DNA from: Corallium rubrum
Lineage: Eukaryota > Cnidaria > Anthozoa > Scleralcyonacea > Coralliidae
Assembly: GCA_964035015.1 (NCBI GenBank)
Contig: OZ035997.1
Span: 10,991,536 to 11,055,535, forward strand
DNA length: 64,000 nt
Reading direction: 5' to 3'
Position 1 is the stretch's first letter, and the number at the start of each line of letters is the position of its first letter. The notes beneath the pieces were generated by a model. The model was not told where the DNA came from. It did not search any database and saw only the letters and a list, made by a program, of their open reading frames with translations. Made by a program: the position numbers and the translations under genes. Positions 9,943 to 43,694 of this stretch are shown piece after piece.

Positions 9943-11593
9943 CATCTCAAACAAAAATCAATATTCATTTATTGCATTTGACGTAGTCGATTTTTATCCA
10001 TCCATTTCAAAAGATCTACTCAATGCAGCGTTAGATTTCGCATCAAACTACGACAACATCACGGACGAAGAACGGCAAATTATTTTACACGCGAAGAAAT
10101 CGTGCCTTCATCATTCAGGAAGCCACTGGGGCAAAAAGGCTTCATCTAACCTCTTCGACGTCACAATGGGTAGCTTCGACGGTGCCGAGTCATGCGAACT
10201 AGTCGGTTCTTTTTTACTACATCTTATTACGACAAAGCATGGCAATAATTTCGGCTTATACAGAGACGATGGTCTGGGTATTCTTAAAGCAACACCGCGT
10301 GAAATAGAAATGATTAAAAAAGATCTCTGTGCCATCTTTAACAACCATGGTCTAAAAATTACTATCGAAGCTAACAAGAAGATCATAAATTTCCTTGATG
10401 TGACCTTGAATTTGTCTAGCGGGAAATACCAGCCGTACTCTAAACCTAACAACATACCTCTCTACGTGCATAACAAGTCTAACCACCCACCTAGAATACT
10501 AGACAATATCCCATTATCCATCAACAAACGCCTCACTGAGATATCATCTGACCAGGAATCGTTTCTACACGCCGTACCATTATACCAGAAAGCTCTAGAC
10601 AAAAGCGGTTACACACACCAACTCAAATTCAAACATCCGCTAAATCAAACCACTAAACAAAACAGGACACGACGTAAACGCAACATTATATGGTACAACC
10701 CACCCTTCAGCAAGAATGTTTCTACTAATGTTGGACAATCATTCTTAAAGATCCTTGACGAAGAATTCCCCACAGGGCACATTCTACATAAAATCTTTAA
10801 CCGCAACACGGTCAAGATAAGCTACAGTTGTATGCCAAACATTAAGCAAACTATCGATGGACACAACAAAACCAGACTGTCCCAAACGAGCAATGTAGAT
10901 AGTCAAAAAACATGCAATTGTAGGAAAAGGGACGAGTGCCCAATGCCAGGGAAATGTCTTGTTGAGTCTGTTGTATACCAAGCTACGGTTAGCACTAAAG
11001 ATAACAGACCTCCACAAACGTATGTTGGGCTTACTGAGAACTCTTTTAAGACCAGATTTACGAACCACAAGGCATCATTTAATTCTCATAAGAAACAGAA
11101 CTCCACAGAGCTGAGTAAACACATTTGGGACTTGAAAAATAACAATGTTGAGTTTAATATTAATTGGAAAATATTGAAGCGAGCTAAGCCTTATAATTGC
11201 GCTTCAAATAGATGTAATCTCTGTTTATGGGAAAAATACTTTATCATATGTAAACCTACTATGGCTACCCTAAACAAACGCAATGAACTAGTTTCTTCAT
11301 GCAGACATGCTAAAAAATTCCTTTTAATTAACTCTTAACGAACTCTAACTATTTTAAAATTACCGCTTAAGTTTGGTATTTCCACGTGGTGTCAACATAA
11401 TGATAAGGTGATAATTGATTAGCTTGCATGGTAAATAGGATTAAAGCGTCATCTGTTTGTACAAAATATTGTAAGTTTTAGCTGTCAGGCATTAGGCCGT
11501 TTTATCTGAAGAGTGCCACATCTCGTGGTACGAAACTAAATAGTAATAAATATGCCTAGTCAAATTTGTTGAGTCACTCTACCTCCATTTGTT
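9943..11593 (+). mobile_element. Right Penelope-like retroelement copy
   Basis: It mirrors the left copy about a 9-bp spacer at 9934-9942. Truncated at its 5' side in the RT domain, it ends with a 250-bp 3' non-coding tail. The uninterrupted TAAT site used by the 6.9-kb element in the sister copy lies in this tail. Identity between arms is high (a handful of differences over 1.5 kb), so the inverted pair is young or was recently copied. Confidence 0.85.
9944..11338 (+). CDS. Penelope-like RT and GIY-YIG endonuclease, 5'-truncated
   Basis: Open for 464 codons from the palindrome centre to TAA 11336-11338, with no native start codon. Order: RT motif with DVVDFYPSIS, the catalytic YRDDGLGI, the thumb region, a Cys cluster (CNCRKRDECPMPGKC) and a GIY-YIG nuclease. 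In the nuclease TYVGLTE, FKTRFTNHK and ELSKHIW are visible; CNLCLWEKY and a short tail follow. RT followed by GIY-YIG is the hallmark of Penelope-like elements, which use the nuclease for target-primed integration. The RT N-terminus is absent, so this copy cannot be autonomous. Confidence 0.85.
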   Translation: MSNKNQYSFIAFDVVDFYPSISKDLLNAALDFASNYDNITDEERQIILHAKKSCLHHSGSHWGKKASSNLFDVTMGSFDGAESCELVGSFLLHLITTKHGNNFGLYRDDGLGILKATPREIEMIKKDLCAIFNNHGLKITIEANKKIINFLDVTLNLSSGKYQPYSKPNNIPLYVHNKSNHPPRILDNIPLSINKRLTEISSDQESFLHAVPLYQKALDKSGYTHQLKFKHPLNQTTKQNRTRRKRNIIWYNPPFSKNVSTNVGQSFLKILDEEFPTGHILHKIFNRNTVKISYSCMPNIKQTIDGHNKTRLSQTSNVDSQKTCNCRKRDECPMPGKCLVESVVYQATVSTKDNRPPQTYVGLTENSFKTRFTNHKASFNSHKKQNSTELSKHIWDLKNNNVEFNINWKILKRAKPYNCASNRCNLCLWEKYFIICKPTMATLNKRNELVSSCRHAKKFLLINS

Positions 11594-11654
11594 TAATATG
11601 CTCTGGGTATCCATTGAGCACTCTGCCAAATGTTATTATAACTTACTCAACCTA

Positions 11655-11656
<2 letters not shown>

Positions 11657-11698
<42 letters not shown>
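11657..11698. repeat. (TA)n microsatellite
   Basis: About 21 TA units just outside the right Penelope-like end. Confidence 0.9.
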
Positions 11699-11701
<3 letters not shown>

Positions 11702-12142
11702 CGTCTAGACTGCTACAAGCATTTTACTAAATTTGCACCACGATTCTTAACAAAATAAAAGCTTTAGTCTTAAATCTTATTACTCTTACAAATTCTTACT
11801 TCAAATGTTCTTCGTAGAGTTTTTACCACTCCTTGGATTGAAATTGTTGCTGCCATTTTGAAAAATCCGAGTACAAAAATCCGAATCCCGATGATTGTTC
11901 CGAAGATGACTCGGACCCAGTACCTCGCGGTCACCTCAACTGCGAGTATCCCATCTAGCCACGACCAATAAGGTAAACAACTTTCCATAATTCCATACCG
12001 AGCATACAGGAAACTTGAAGAAGCCAATGGAAGGAGACTGCTAAATTCTGTAATTGTGGTCTAAACTGAACACACTTTTCGCTGTTGAGAATTGAGAGAC
12101 ATGGCAATAGCTGTAAATTGATTTGTTGTTACTTTTGTTGCA
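11699..12142 (+). promoter_or_regulatory. Probable DCAF8 upstream region and 5' UTR
   Basis: No gene is seen here. A CCAAT box lies at 12024-12028 and a GCCATTTT (YY1-like) site near 11852. There is no TATA box, which is usual for housekeeping genes. The transcription start was not located. Confidence 0.35.
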
Positions 12143-34630
<22,488 letters not shown>

Positions 34631-34777
34631 TGACTATACTGCAATTAGATGGTGACCCTTAGATTATTCAACCAAAATATAATGTGAACCGATGTGATAA
34701 TAGGTTTGATGAGTGAATGCCCACAATGTAACGTATAGAAATTGTGCTGTGAAACTGTCGTACTCCCAAAACCGAAA

Positions 34778-34783
34778 AATAAA
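34778..34783 (+). terminator. Candidate DCAF8 polyadenylation signal
   Basis: AATAAA about 150 nt after the stop codon; first such hexamer downstream. Confidence 0.45.
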
Positions 34784-34924
34784 CTATAAAGTCCCGTTAA
34801 CACGCGGTATCAGGTTAGACCACTACGATCGAAGACGTTTGCTGAAAGGACTGGACTTTCATATATTTAGTGAACTGTCATTTTTGATACTTCGCCGACA
34901 TTGAGATCGTGCTTAAAATGCCAG

Positions 34925-35060
34925 GTAGCAAGGACGCAACCAGGATTTTTGAAAGGGGGGTCGTTTTACCACAGGGGCATCCCCTCGAAAATTTTTGAAC
35001 TTTGGGTCTCTAAAACGGCATTTCCTGCATTCTGAGGAAAATTTTGAGCAAAATATAAAG
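34925..35060. repeat. Fragment of the CAGGGACGTA..CCAGG hAT MITE family
   Basis: AAGGACGCAACCAGGATTTT followed by a G run, then GGCATTTCCTGCATTCTGAG, which matches the interior of 19623-19985. No right end found. Confidence 0.5.
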
Positions 35061-35526
35061 GTTTCAAATCACATGTTGTTTTCATTTCGCACTTCATTTT
35101 GATATTCTTTGAGAAAAGTTTTGATAATTTTTAAGTATTGATCCTGAGCACAGTTTTCTTTCAGGTTTTAAGCACAAGCTCATGTTAGACCAATAGAGTG
35201 TTGACTTGGTATTGTCTTGGTTCGAAGTATTATATAATCCGCTCAATATTCAATGGCGACCACTGTACTCTATCCCCCATGCATTAAACATAACACACCA
35301 GACCTCAAAATGGCGATCACTATCCCCGGGAGTGTGTCCCACTGACTCCCACATGGCATTTAACACGACATTTGCATAAAACGTATGGAGAAAACAAGAT
35401 CATGACAAACTCTTTTGCAAATGTTATATATTTGGAACTTCATATCTTCAAAGTTCAGTATAAAAACGGCAAAACTCAAAGGCCCCAAAAAGAGTAAAAG
35501 TAACTTTTGACCTCCAAAATTTCCAT
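35061..35526. other. No feature seen
   Basis: Intergenic, no coding frame; a short open frame overlapping the C-runs is an artefact. Confidence 0.35.
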
Positions 35527-35600
35527 CGCAGCCCCCCCCCCCCCCCTCCCAAAAAAGGGAGGACGACCGCACCCTCCGACCCCCCCCCCCCCCCCCCCCA
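35527..35600. repeat. Two long poly(C) runs
   Basis: Runs of about 18 and 20 C's separated by an A/G-rich spacer. Confidence 0.9.
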
Positions 35601-35633
35601 GCGCAATTCTAGTGAAAATCGGGTACATAATAA

Positions 35634-35902
35634 CCAGGTGATCTGAAAACACGGAAAAGGACTGGGACTAGTTGTCAAATAGAAATCCATTTTTCGAATT
35701 AAACTATTTAATATCTCGTGAAATATACTTTATTTTGTTCCCAAATTTAGCATAGACTTATCATTTTCAACACTGAACATAAATACAAAGTTTCAACCAG
35801 TTTGATAAAGGAAAATGAAAGAAATAAGTTATTCAATACAGCAAAATGGATTTCTATTAGGTTGCTAGTTCCAGGCCTTTCCCTCACGGTCAGATCACCT
35901 GG
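35634..35902. repeat. MITE-like element, CCAGGTGATCTGA termini
   Basis: Arms include AAAGGACTGGGACTAG and AGAAATCCATTTT, mirrored at 35840-35902. Confidence 0.75.
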
Positions 35903-36034
35903 AAAGCATGTAATTCTCTTATGCATGCAGTGCATTCGATTGTTGCACAGCAACTATATAATTGAATGAAAAGATAGAAGGAGAAAACATAAAGAAAACC
36001 TGAGTCATGTAAAAGGTGTTAATGTTTCTGTTTA

Positions 36035-36740
36035 TCACTGTCGTGACAATAGAAGTGTTTCTAAAATATTGTTGCAATTCATTTGCTTTGTCTGAACAAT
36101 TTATTTGATGAAATTTTTGGTTTTAATTTTGATTGGTGTCTGGTTTCATAGATAATGAAGGGGAACTAGATAGGAAACTTAAAACGATGTTACGAAACCG
36201 GAAACGACGTACTTGCTATGGTAATTATATACTTAATTATATAAGCAGCTAATCACCTAACGGGTGGTCCCACATGGCCAGGATCAGCTATTGCTGAAAT
36301 TAAACAATAGTGTAATATCACTTAAGTTCAGCAGTGTCTAAGGGGGCCTTTACACAAGCCCGGGTTGAGTGCCAGCCCAGGTCAGCTCGCCATCCCTGGT
36401 TATTCTTTTTTCGTGTTTTCATGAACCTGGGTTGGCTGCTTTTTTTTCAACCTGGGTCAGCTTTTCCCAACCCGGATCAGCTTTTCTCAACCCAGGTCAG
36501 CTTTTCTCAACACAAATTATCATATTGCCAACACTTTACACGAGCCCGGGTCAAGTCAACCCGGGCTCGTGTAAAGACCTCCTAAGTTTATGTGGGACCA
36601 TCCGTTGGGTGCATTAGCTGCTTATAAGTGTATAATTACCATAGCAATTTGTGCAAACATCGTTTCCGGTTTCGTAAGTTTCCTATGATATCCAGTTCCC
36701 CTATGGTGGTTTCTGACACTTAATATTGCCACGACAGTGA
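36035..36740. repeat. Foldback element with a second one nested in its loop
   Basis: Outer termini TCACTGTCGTGACAAT; arms contain GAACTAGATAGGAAACTT and ACCATAGCAA. 36343-36588 is a nested foldback with GGCCTTTACACAAGCCCGGG-type ends. 62033-62264 is a relative of the outer element. Confidence 0.7.
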
Positions 36741-37204
36741 AGCAAACGTTTTCAGAGAACTTTTTCGGAGTACGACAGTTTCTGCAGTCGCAGTTATACT
36801 CTAATTATTTATAGTTATAAGTAGTTGCAGTTATAGTTATATTTACGTCGTGACCATCGACAGTTTGTGGATGACATGTCTATCCAGTCTATAGTGTCGG
36901 TTGCTTTTCTACTATAAGAGTCTATAGTCATTGAACCAGAGTGAATTAGCGTGTAAAAAGATGTAAATAAAATGAAATAATGTAGAACGTTTTGTATATG
37001 ACGCCGTCCACGGTAATAAAATACTTTTCTCACAGCAAGTTTGGAATTGTCGTTTTACAGCACTGACAAATTTACACTACGAGTAAATTATCACGAGTAG
37101 TGTAAAATCCTTAAGCCCGGCATACAGTAGAGAACATTTCCGAAACAAGTTACCGAAACACGGTTTCTGAAACAAAAGTTTCCAGTGTATGTTGAAAAGT
37201 TTCC

Positions 37205-37910
37205 GAAACTTGAGGTTTTTCTTGAAATCTAAGAAAGCAAAGTAGTTCACGATATCTCCGAATATCCATTCAACAGATACCCTTACGGTACTCATTAATT
37301 TGTTGAATGCTGCTTGATCCGGTGTTAGTCTTCCTCGAAATGGGCTCATTAATTGAGGACGCAAGGGGTATGCGGGGTCACCATAAATGCACAGCATTTG
37401 CTCAGTTGGTGAGTATGAATTCTGGTGTAATTTCTCTAAAAGTCCTGAAGCAGCAAGTAGTGCACAGTCATGCCTCCTTCCTTCAATGGGACCATAAAGA
37501 TTGGCGATGAGTCAATTGGGTGCTACAACACTTTGGAACTTCAAAGAGTGAACTCTCTTATGTCCATTGTAAAACAATCGTTGTTGTTGTTGTTGTCCAG
37601 GCCGACACAGTGGCCTTACAGTTCCATCCACAAATCCCCATCAATCCACGACGATGAATCGCATCTGCATATTCTTGTAGTTTTTCAGGACGGAGCCAGT
37701 TTTGCATAAAGTTAGTCAGTTTGTTTTTGTAGTGGTCATATGTCCAGTCAACCACATATCTTGAAATTATACTCATTTCTGGAAATGAACGATCAAAACG
37801 TGGAATCATCCCCATACCTGCAAGGATAGGCGAATCTCTTTAAAAAGATTGCTAATGCTTCGATTTGGTCCACTTTGGTTCTGTTGTAACAGGTTATTTC
37901 TTCAGGAATA
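37205..37910 (-). pseudogene. PIF/Harbinger transposase (DDE superfamily 4) remnant
   Basis: Minus-strand segments in order: EEITCYNRTKVDQIEALAIF, FLKRFAYPCRYG, MIPRFDRSF, LQEYADAIHRRGLMG, FVDGTVRPLCRPG (catalytic D), YNGHKRVHSLKFQSVVAPN, IANLYGPIEGRRHDCALL (catalytic D), CIYGDPAYPLRPQLMSPFRG, FNKLMSTVRVSVEWIFGDI (catalytic E). Frame breaks occur near 37815 and 37640, and a TGA replaces the Gly codon expected after VAPN. Downstream of EWIFGDIVNYFAFLDFKKNL the protein runs into an inverted-repeat segment. Dead copy. Confidence 0.85.
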
Positions 37911-38552
37911 CTTGTAAATTATCGGGATTTTCACTGTTTTGAATTATTTCATGTGTTCAATTGCATATTGGGTTTGTCGTTTATAATTATGTGTTACAGA
38001 ACGTTGATAAATCAATTAAACAGGTTAGCAACGTGCACAGAATTTTAATTTTCACTGTTATTCATTGCTGGGTCGAGATTGATTGAACTAACCAATCAGG
38101 TGCCGAGTTTCATCGGAGTTTCCCAGAGCCTCCGTTCCTTGGTACTGACCAAAAGAATCGCAGGCTCTGGGTACGAGATTGGATGCATGGTTGAAGCCAA
38201 CCTCGTATCCAGGGTCTCAAATGGTTGAGGATGTTTAAAACTCAAAGAAGTTTGAGAAGCATTCAGTCAAGAAATTCGAAGTTTTCGACCAGAAAAGGAG
38301 CGACAAATACCTTAATTTTATCATTACCAACACACCGTGACTGTCTGTAGCTGAGAATTAAGGCGACCAGAGTTTATTAGCTCACAAACCTATCTTCGCT
38401 TGGCTGTTTTACCGATTCGTTTTGTCGTTCAACCGTTGTTCTTTGAAAGAAAATTACTATAACCAAAGCGAAATGTCATGAAATTTAGCTGGCGATGTGT
38501 CATGATGTTTGTCTTCTCTTCTCATTCTGATATGTCTGTTAGCTTGTGTTGA
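37911..38552. other. No feature seen
   Basis: Non-coding intergenic DNA. Confidence 0.35.
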
Positions 38553-38615
38553 ATGCGTAATTAAGATATTTGAGGAAGACACTAGTGACTTTCATCAAAT
38601 ATCTTAATTACGCAT
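38553..38615. repeat. Short hairpin
   Basis: ATGCGTAATTAAGATATTTGA is mirrored at 38595-38615 around a 20-bp loop. Confidence 0.75.
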
Positions 38616-38718
38616 GCAGCTGAGGGTGTTTCACCGGGATATCCAAATGCCATCTCGTGATCAAATGGGCCTTTATTATTGGTTAATTAGCTCATGAATT
38701 ATTCATGAATTTGAGAAA

Positions 38719-38752
38719 TTATATATATATATATATATATAATTATATATAC
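38719..38752. repeat. (AT)n microsatellite
   Basis: AT repeats with one AATT interruption. Confidence 0.85.
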
Positions 38753-38804
38753 GGTGTCACGCGGTAATAATAGTTGGACACTGGTGACTAGCGACGAAGA
38801 AAAC

Positions 38805-38941
38805 TATATAAACTCTCAAACAAATAGTATTTTGCTTTCGTTTATTAAAACGAAACGAAATGGAGCACGAAGAAAAGGATACAAACAACCCGTTTAACAT
38901 GTTTGTGGTCACTCCGTGGTCAAATCATTTTAAAGTTAACG
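38805..38941 (+). other. Possible promoter and first coding exon of an unknown gene
   Basis: TATATAAA at 38805-38812 is followed 55 bp later by ATG 38860 and an acidic, then neutral 27-codon frame (MEHEEKDTNNPFNMFVVTPW...). It meets a GTAGGA donor at 38942. No second exon could be matched in the next 2.5 kb. It could be chance. Confidence 0.25.
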
Positions 38942-38942
38942 G

Positions 38943-39805
38943 TAGGATTCTTGTTGTTTTCAAGTTTTCGCTTAACCTAAACAATATACAGCTTCACGTT
39001 TTCGTGCTTTCCCTTTGCTCGTCCAAAGCACAAATCACCAAACTAAAGCTAATTTAAAACACTACCTTAGGCTGTATGTGGACGTGATGTTTTTCATTGG
39101 CATTGCATGCACCTTTTATTATTAAATACTCATGGGTTTTGGCGATTTTTTTGGCTCACCCGCTGTATTTCCAAATTTTCGACTGAAACGTTGTCTGTTT
39201 AATACTTCTTTCTAGAATCCAATTCTACCGAATTGTTTTTATCTCAGACTCTATTATAAATGTAATTTTTGACCTGTTGACTTTTAAGTCAAAACATGTA
39301 TGCATAGGGAAGGCATTTAAACTTGTTAAAAATAATCCCTTTTGAAACCTCCTAAAAACATATTTTATACAACCAGAATTTAATAATGAAATCTAAGTTT
39401 TGCTTTGATATGTTAAATCAGTTTAGTCATCTTATCCATAAATTATAGAATTATCTTGAGGATTATCATTTGTTTTTATATCTGTTTGTTTTTATATTGG
39501 CTGTATATCAGGTGTGCTTATTTTAATCAGGGTGGGTGGGTGTTTCAAAAAAGCATTTTATAAAAGCGGGCGAGGGGTTGTTGCATTAATGTATTTCTAG
39601 TTAAAGTTATAAACATCAAAGCAAAGGCCATGCAATGTTGTCAATAAGGCTTTATACAATACCCTGGTTGCTATGCGTGTTTTCATTGGTTGTTGCCCAT
39701 GATCTATTAGAGGAGAGACACATGGATCACGTCAGCTGACTTGCTTTTTTCTTTCTTCGTGCCCCAAAATCTGGCAAGAAGTATTGTGTAATTTTTATAT
39801 TGTAT
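38943..39805. other. No feature seen
   Basis: AT-rich, no conserved frame. Confidence 0.35.
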
Positions 39806-40003
39806 AAAACAAATAGATTCCATTTTTTGTTGTCTGTTCAGTTATAGATGCACAGAAGACGTCACAACGTGGTAAGAACATCAGTGACCCACTCGACTGC
39901 GTCTCGTGACTCGTGAGCCACTTTTTTGTTCTTACCACGTTGTTGACGTCACTGTGCATCTATAACCGAACAGACAACGGCAAAATGGAATCTATTTGTT
40001 AAA
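39806..40003. repeat. Hairpin element (about 90-bp arms)
   Basis: AAACAAATAGATTCCATTTT and ATAGATGCACAG..GACGTCA are mirrored; the loop is near 39890-39920. Confidence 0.85.
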
Positions 40004-40914
40004 CTGATACTGCATGTAGGCCAAATTTTCTTAAACACAAAAGTCAATACAAAAAAGTAGATTTTTTCCCATCAAAAGTGTTTTTAACTTACAAACAATA
40101 CCAAAAATTGTCACTACAATAAACAAAGTAATTCGTTTTCCAACTTTTATATATAAAACTATGATAAAAGCTAGAATTACTGCGTGTCCTAATAATTTTT
40201 GGCGAAGCCGGTCTCCATGGTCTGTATTGTCTTTCTCTGTCGTCAGGCTCGGGTCATTCTAGAACATAGTATATTGATAATTCATTAACAATCCGTTTAT
40301 AAAAAAATAACAGGATATTTGGATGCCAATTTTATCAAGTATTGACTTACATGTAGTTTTAAAAGTACTTTTAATCCTTTTGTTGCATTTATTCAACATA
40401 GCAATACAAAATAAACGGCGCGAAGTCGTCGAAGTTTACACATGGCTATCGTTCAATTGCCAAATTTTATTTGTTTTTAACACGAGTTTATAGTGCCTTT
40501 CTTTTGCCGCGACAAGTAAAATCCAGAGCAAGGTTGCCTAAAATGTTCTGAATATTCACTTTTGTCCATGTGGTGTGCTTAGAAATCCAAATATTTACCG
40601 GCAACTATTTTTCTGATAGAAAAAAATTAATGAGACTTACCTTCACAATTTCTGCTCATGGACATGCAGACCATGTTCAATTTAGGCTTAAATATTTTGC
40701 GTCAACTGTATACTTTTCCAATCTGGGAGTGAATACGGCTGGACCAGTGATCTCGGGAAATCACACCATGTTAACTTCAAAAATCAAATGCAGAAATCCT
40801 TCGAATTTTCAGCTTTGTTTTGAGATCCTTTGGATGTCTTGTAAGTGATGACAAATAAATTGTGCATTTATAATGTCATGAATACGTGTTGTTTCTGTTG
40901 ATATAAAAAATAGG
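40004..40914. other. No gene recognised
   Basis: One 90-codon open frame (40570-40848) has no recognisable domain, start context or splice structure. Confidence 0.35.
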
Positions 40915-41345
40915 GACGTCTTTTTTGACGTCGAACATGGCACGGTAAAATTAAGGAATTCGAATTTTTTAGCACCGTAAGATGGCAGCCGCTGGCTTCA
41001 ATTCTCCCATGGAAGGCCCTATAAGACAATAAAATTCAAAATGGTGCAATGGAAAGTTTTCACATTTCCAACGACTTGTGGTCCACTATATGAACTAAAA
41101 ATTCCATGTAAATATTTTGAAATGAGTACCGAGAATACCCAGAGTGAAAATGTTTCGTGTTAAATAATGAAACAAAGGCGTGAGTGAGTACGAAGCGTAA
41201 CGTGTCGTAATTTTGTCATGTATATAATAAATTAATACAATAAAGGATTTACACTACTCGTGATATTTGAAAATTATGCCAAATTGCAATTATGTCAAAT
41301 TTTCAAATATCACTTGTAGTATAAATCCTTAATTGCACTCGCTAT
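40915..41345. repeat. Dispersed repeat, copy 2 (inverse of 17103-17545)
   Basis: Shares ACTACTCGTGATATTTGAAAA, CGTGTCGTAATTTTGTCATG and AAAATTCCATGTAAATATTT with copy 1 in reverse order, and repeats the first motif inverted within itself at 41300-41330. Confidence 0.65.
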
Positions 41346-41494
41346 CATATGATTACCTGATAAAATAAGTATGCTAATTATGATCTTTCAAAAGTTAAAC
41401 AAAAATAACGTCAACGTCACCAAACTGGACATCGATTGTGATCACCACACGTTATCATACGTCTTGTAGTTTCATTCCTGAAATACGAATTCAG

Positions 41495-42364
41495 ATGCTT
41501 ATCTGGAAATTTAAAGTTTTCCTCTTTCTTGTGGTAATAGGCACTATTGCTTCTATCTACATCTCATTTCTGGCCAGAAGTGGATTTCTGAAGCCAACTT
41601 CGAAGATCTCAGGTTTTCACGATGCCATCAATGGTTTTCATGTTATCACAAACTATCCACTGATAGTCGAGCGACCTTGGAAGGATAACCAAACAGAAAC
41701 AAACATGACTCGACTGTGGGAAAGACAAGCTGAGGTGGAAGAAACCTTACAACGAAATCTTGATCATCCTTTAGTCACAATTCTCCATCTTCTCATAAAC
41801 CAAGAGTCAGCTCTAAAAAGACTAACCGAATTACAACTGCGTAACAAACAGAAAATTCGTGTGCGACGTATCAAGGGACTGCCAAAATACCGAGATTTCT
41901 TTGCGTATGTTGGTGAGAAACTTCAGAATTGTACCGTGTCAATAATGAATATGGATATTGCCATTGGTGAAGGTTTTGAACAACTTAATAAAACATTGCT
42001 CATGACCGAGAATATTTCATATGTCTTAACGAGAAATGGACGGCAAGAACGAAGGTGCAATATGGCGGGAAAACAAGGCTACTGTGGAACTGGATACATT
42101 GGTTCCCACGACGCTTTTATATTTGTATTAAGGCAGTCTTTTACAGAGCATGTTCTGTCTGAGCTCAATTACCCAATGCATCTATATGGCGGTGACAACG
42201 TCCTTCTTTGGGTAATTAAGAATAAATTAGGAATGAGACTTCTTAACCCGTGCAAATATCTGAAGACGTATCACAGCCACTGCGTTGATATACACTCAAG
42301 CATCAGACCTAGAATAAACATTCATGGGAAAAGCGCTTGGGTACCTCCCAGCGCATTATTATAA
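41495..42364 (+). CDS. Type II membrane protein, putative Golgi glycosyltransferase-like, single exon
   Basis: 289 codons from ATG 41495; the reading frame opens further upstream without another ATG. Residues 6-26 (FKVFLFLVVIGTIASIYISF) form one hydrophobic segment after a short basic cytoplasmic start, the layout of a type II Golgi enzyme. A stem with possible N-glycosylation sites (NQT, NMT) and a Leu-rich helix follows. The luminal part has NMDIAIGEGF (152-161), GSHDAF (203-208), GGDNVLLW (232-239), NPCKYL (251-256) and HSHC (260-263). This N.DI / GSHDAF / GGDN / NPC / H.H order recalls glycosyltransferase-A-like proteins in which the first Asp and the DN pair may bind metal-nucleotide sugar. 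That function is inference; no exact family is claimed. More N-glycosylation sites (NCT, NKT, NIS) support secretion-pathway residence. No introns seen. Confidence 0.55.
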   Translation: MLIWKFKVFLFLVVIGTIASIYISFLARSGFLKPTSKISGFHDAINGFHVITNYPLIVERPWKDNQTETNMTRLWERQAEVEETLQRNLDHPLVTILHLLINQESALKRLTELQLRNKQKIRVRRIKGLPKYRDFFAYVGEKLQNCTVSIMNMDIAIGEGFEQLNKTLLMTENISYVLTRNGRQERRCNMAGKQGYCGTGYIGSHDAFIFVLRQSFTEHVLSELNYPMHLYGGDNVLLWVIKNKLGMRLLNPCKYLKTYHSHCVDIHSSIRPRINIHGKSAWVPPSALL

Positions 42365-42569
42365 GTAAAAAATATAGTTGCTGCAAGTAGTCAATCTTTT
42401 TCACAAAACGAATACCAGAATTCTCACATATCATTAGATATTCATAGCATTTCGGCCAATCCGGTTGCTTGATTTACGTCACATGTACTTACCTAGAAAC
42501 CCAGTCTAAACCAGAGACCACTTAATTCAAGTGCGAGAACAATACATATGTTAATTTCAAATTTCAATA

Positions 42570-42670
42570 CTGTATTTAGAACTGTTTTCTAAATACGGTA
42601 AACTGTATTTAGAAAACATTTCTAAATACAGTACGCTGTATTTAGAAATCATTTCCCAATACAGTTTTCT
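42570..42670. repeat. Short repeat in alternating orientation, CTGTATTTAGAAA
   Basis: The 13-bp core or its complement occurs about six times in 100 bp, switching direction each time. Confidence 0.75.
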
Positions 42671-43230
42671 GTCGCTATAGAAACCATATACAATACAACA
42701 GATTTTTTTTTACCTAACAGCGCTTCACAATATAAGCGACTACATGCGATACATATATTACAAGTAAAATAGACTAACAAGAAACTAAACTCAGTTACGT
42801 TGGTGCAATTTAAGTTATTCGACGACAGACAGAAACCTACAAAAAGCACTAAAACAGTGATGTTGCTTGCAGACTGATTGCAGACCTTTCATAATATTAT
42901 GAAGTACATATAAGAGTATACAAGACAGTCACCTCACGCTTTGTTTTCTCCGGTATCGACCAGTAACATCTTCTGTCTTCTTTAGTTTGTAAAGTTCTAC
43001 ATTATTCCAATTGTCATCTATATTTTCTCTGCTCAATATCAGTCCTGGCTAAATTGACCCTGCTATTCAACATAATCTAATGTATGTTATCCAATAAATC
43101 CAACGTCTTGCGAATCAAAACTCCTGGTTGTTTTAAAACAAAATTTTCCCCTGTCTCTGCAAGCGCTTGACGACCAGTCTGTTGTGATTGCCCTCATTGC
43201 AATGAATATCTAATGATGTGTGAGAAGCTA
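42671..43230. other. No feature seen
   Basis: Probably 3' flank of the type II membrane protein gene. The first AATAAA after its stop lies near 43094. Confidence 0.3.
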
Positions 43231-43367
43231 TTTCAAATCCTCGTTAGTGTTCTAGACTTGGTTGCCAAATCCCATGTGCCGTTAACAATAGCTCCACTGC
43301 GCCTCGCTATTGTTAACGGCACATAGGATTTAGAAACCACGTCTAGAACACTAACTCGGATTTGAAA
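43231..43367. repeat. Hairpin element (60-bp arms)
   Basis: TTTCAAATCC..CGTTAGTGTTCTAGAC is mirrored at 43338-43367; the inner arms are GTGCCGTTAACAATAGC. Confidence 0.85.
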
Positions 43368-43694
43368 TATTACTTACAAACCAAAAGGAAACGTTTGCTC
43401 TTCCAACTTCAGAGGCAAAATCTTGTGAGCTGATTGCGAGGGAACTAAAATTCCACCTTTCATTTTAGCAAATTACAAAGCAATTCCAGAATCTCGGGAA
43501 TGGATCTATAAAGTTTGACATTAGCATGCTTTTCTGCTTTGTTGTGGGTAAATCGCATAGCGTCGATAGACTCCTACGCTATAATATTTTATATATCAAA
43601 TGGAAAGGTAAGTTGAAGTCTTCGAGGTTTTATTTTTTGATTGCACTAGCTGTTAACAAATAATATTATAAATCTCTTCTATTTTGGCAAATTC

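Noticed and set aside
38860-42364. Joining the 38860 exon to the type II membrane protein as one gene
   Set aside because: No acceptor in phase upstream of 41495, and the membrane protein has its own ATG and signal anchor.
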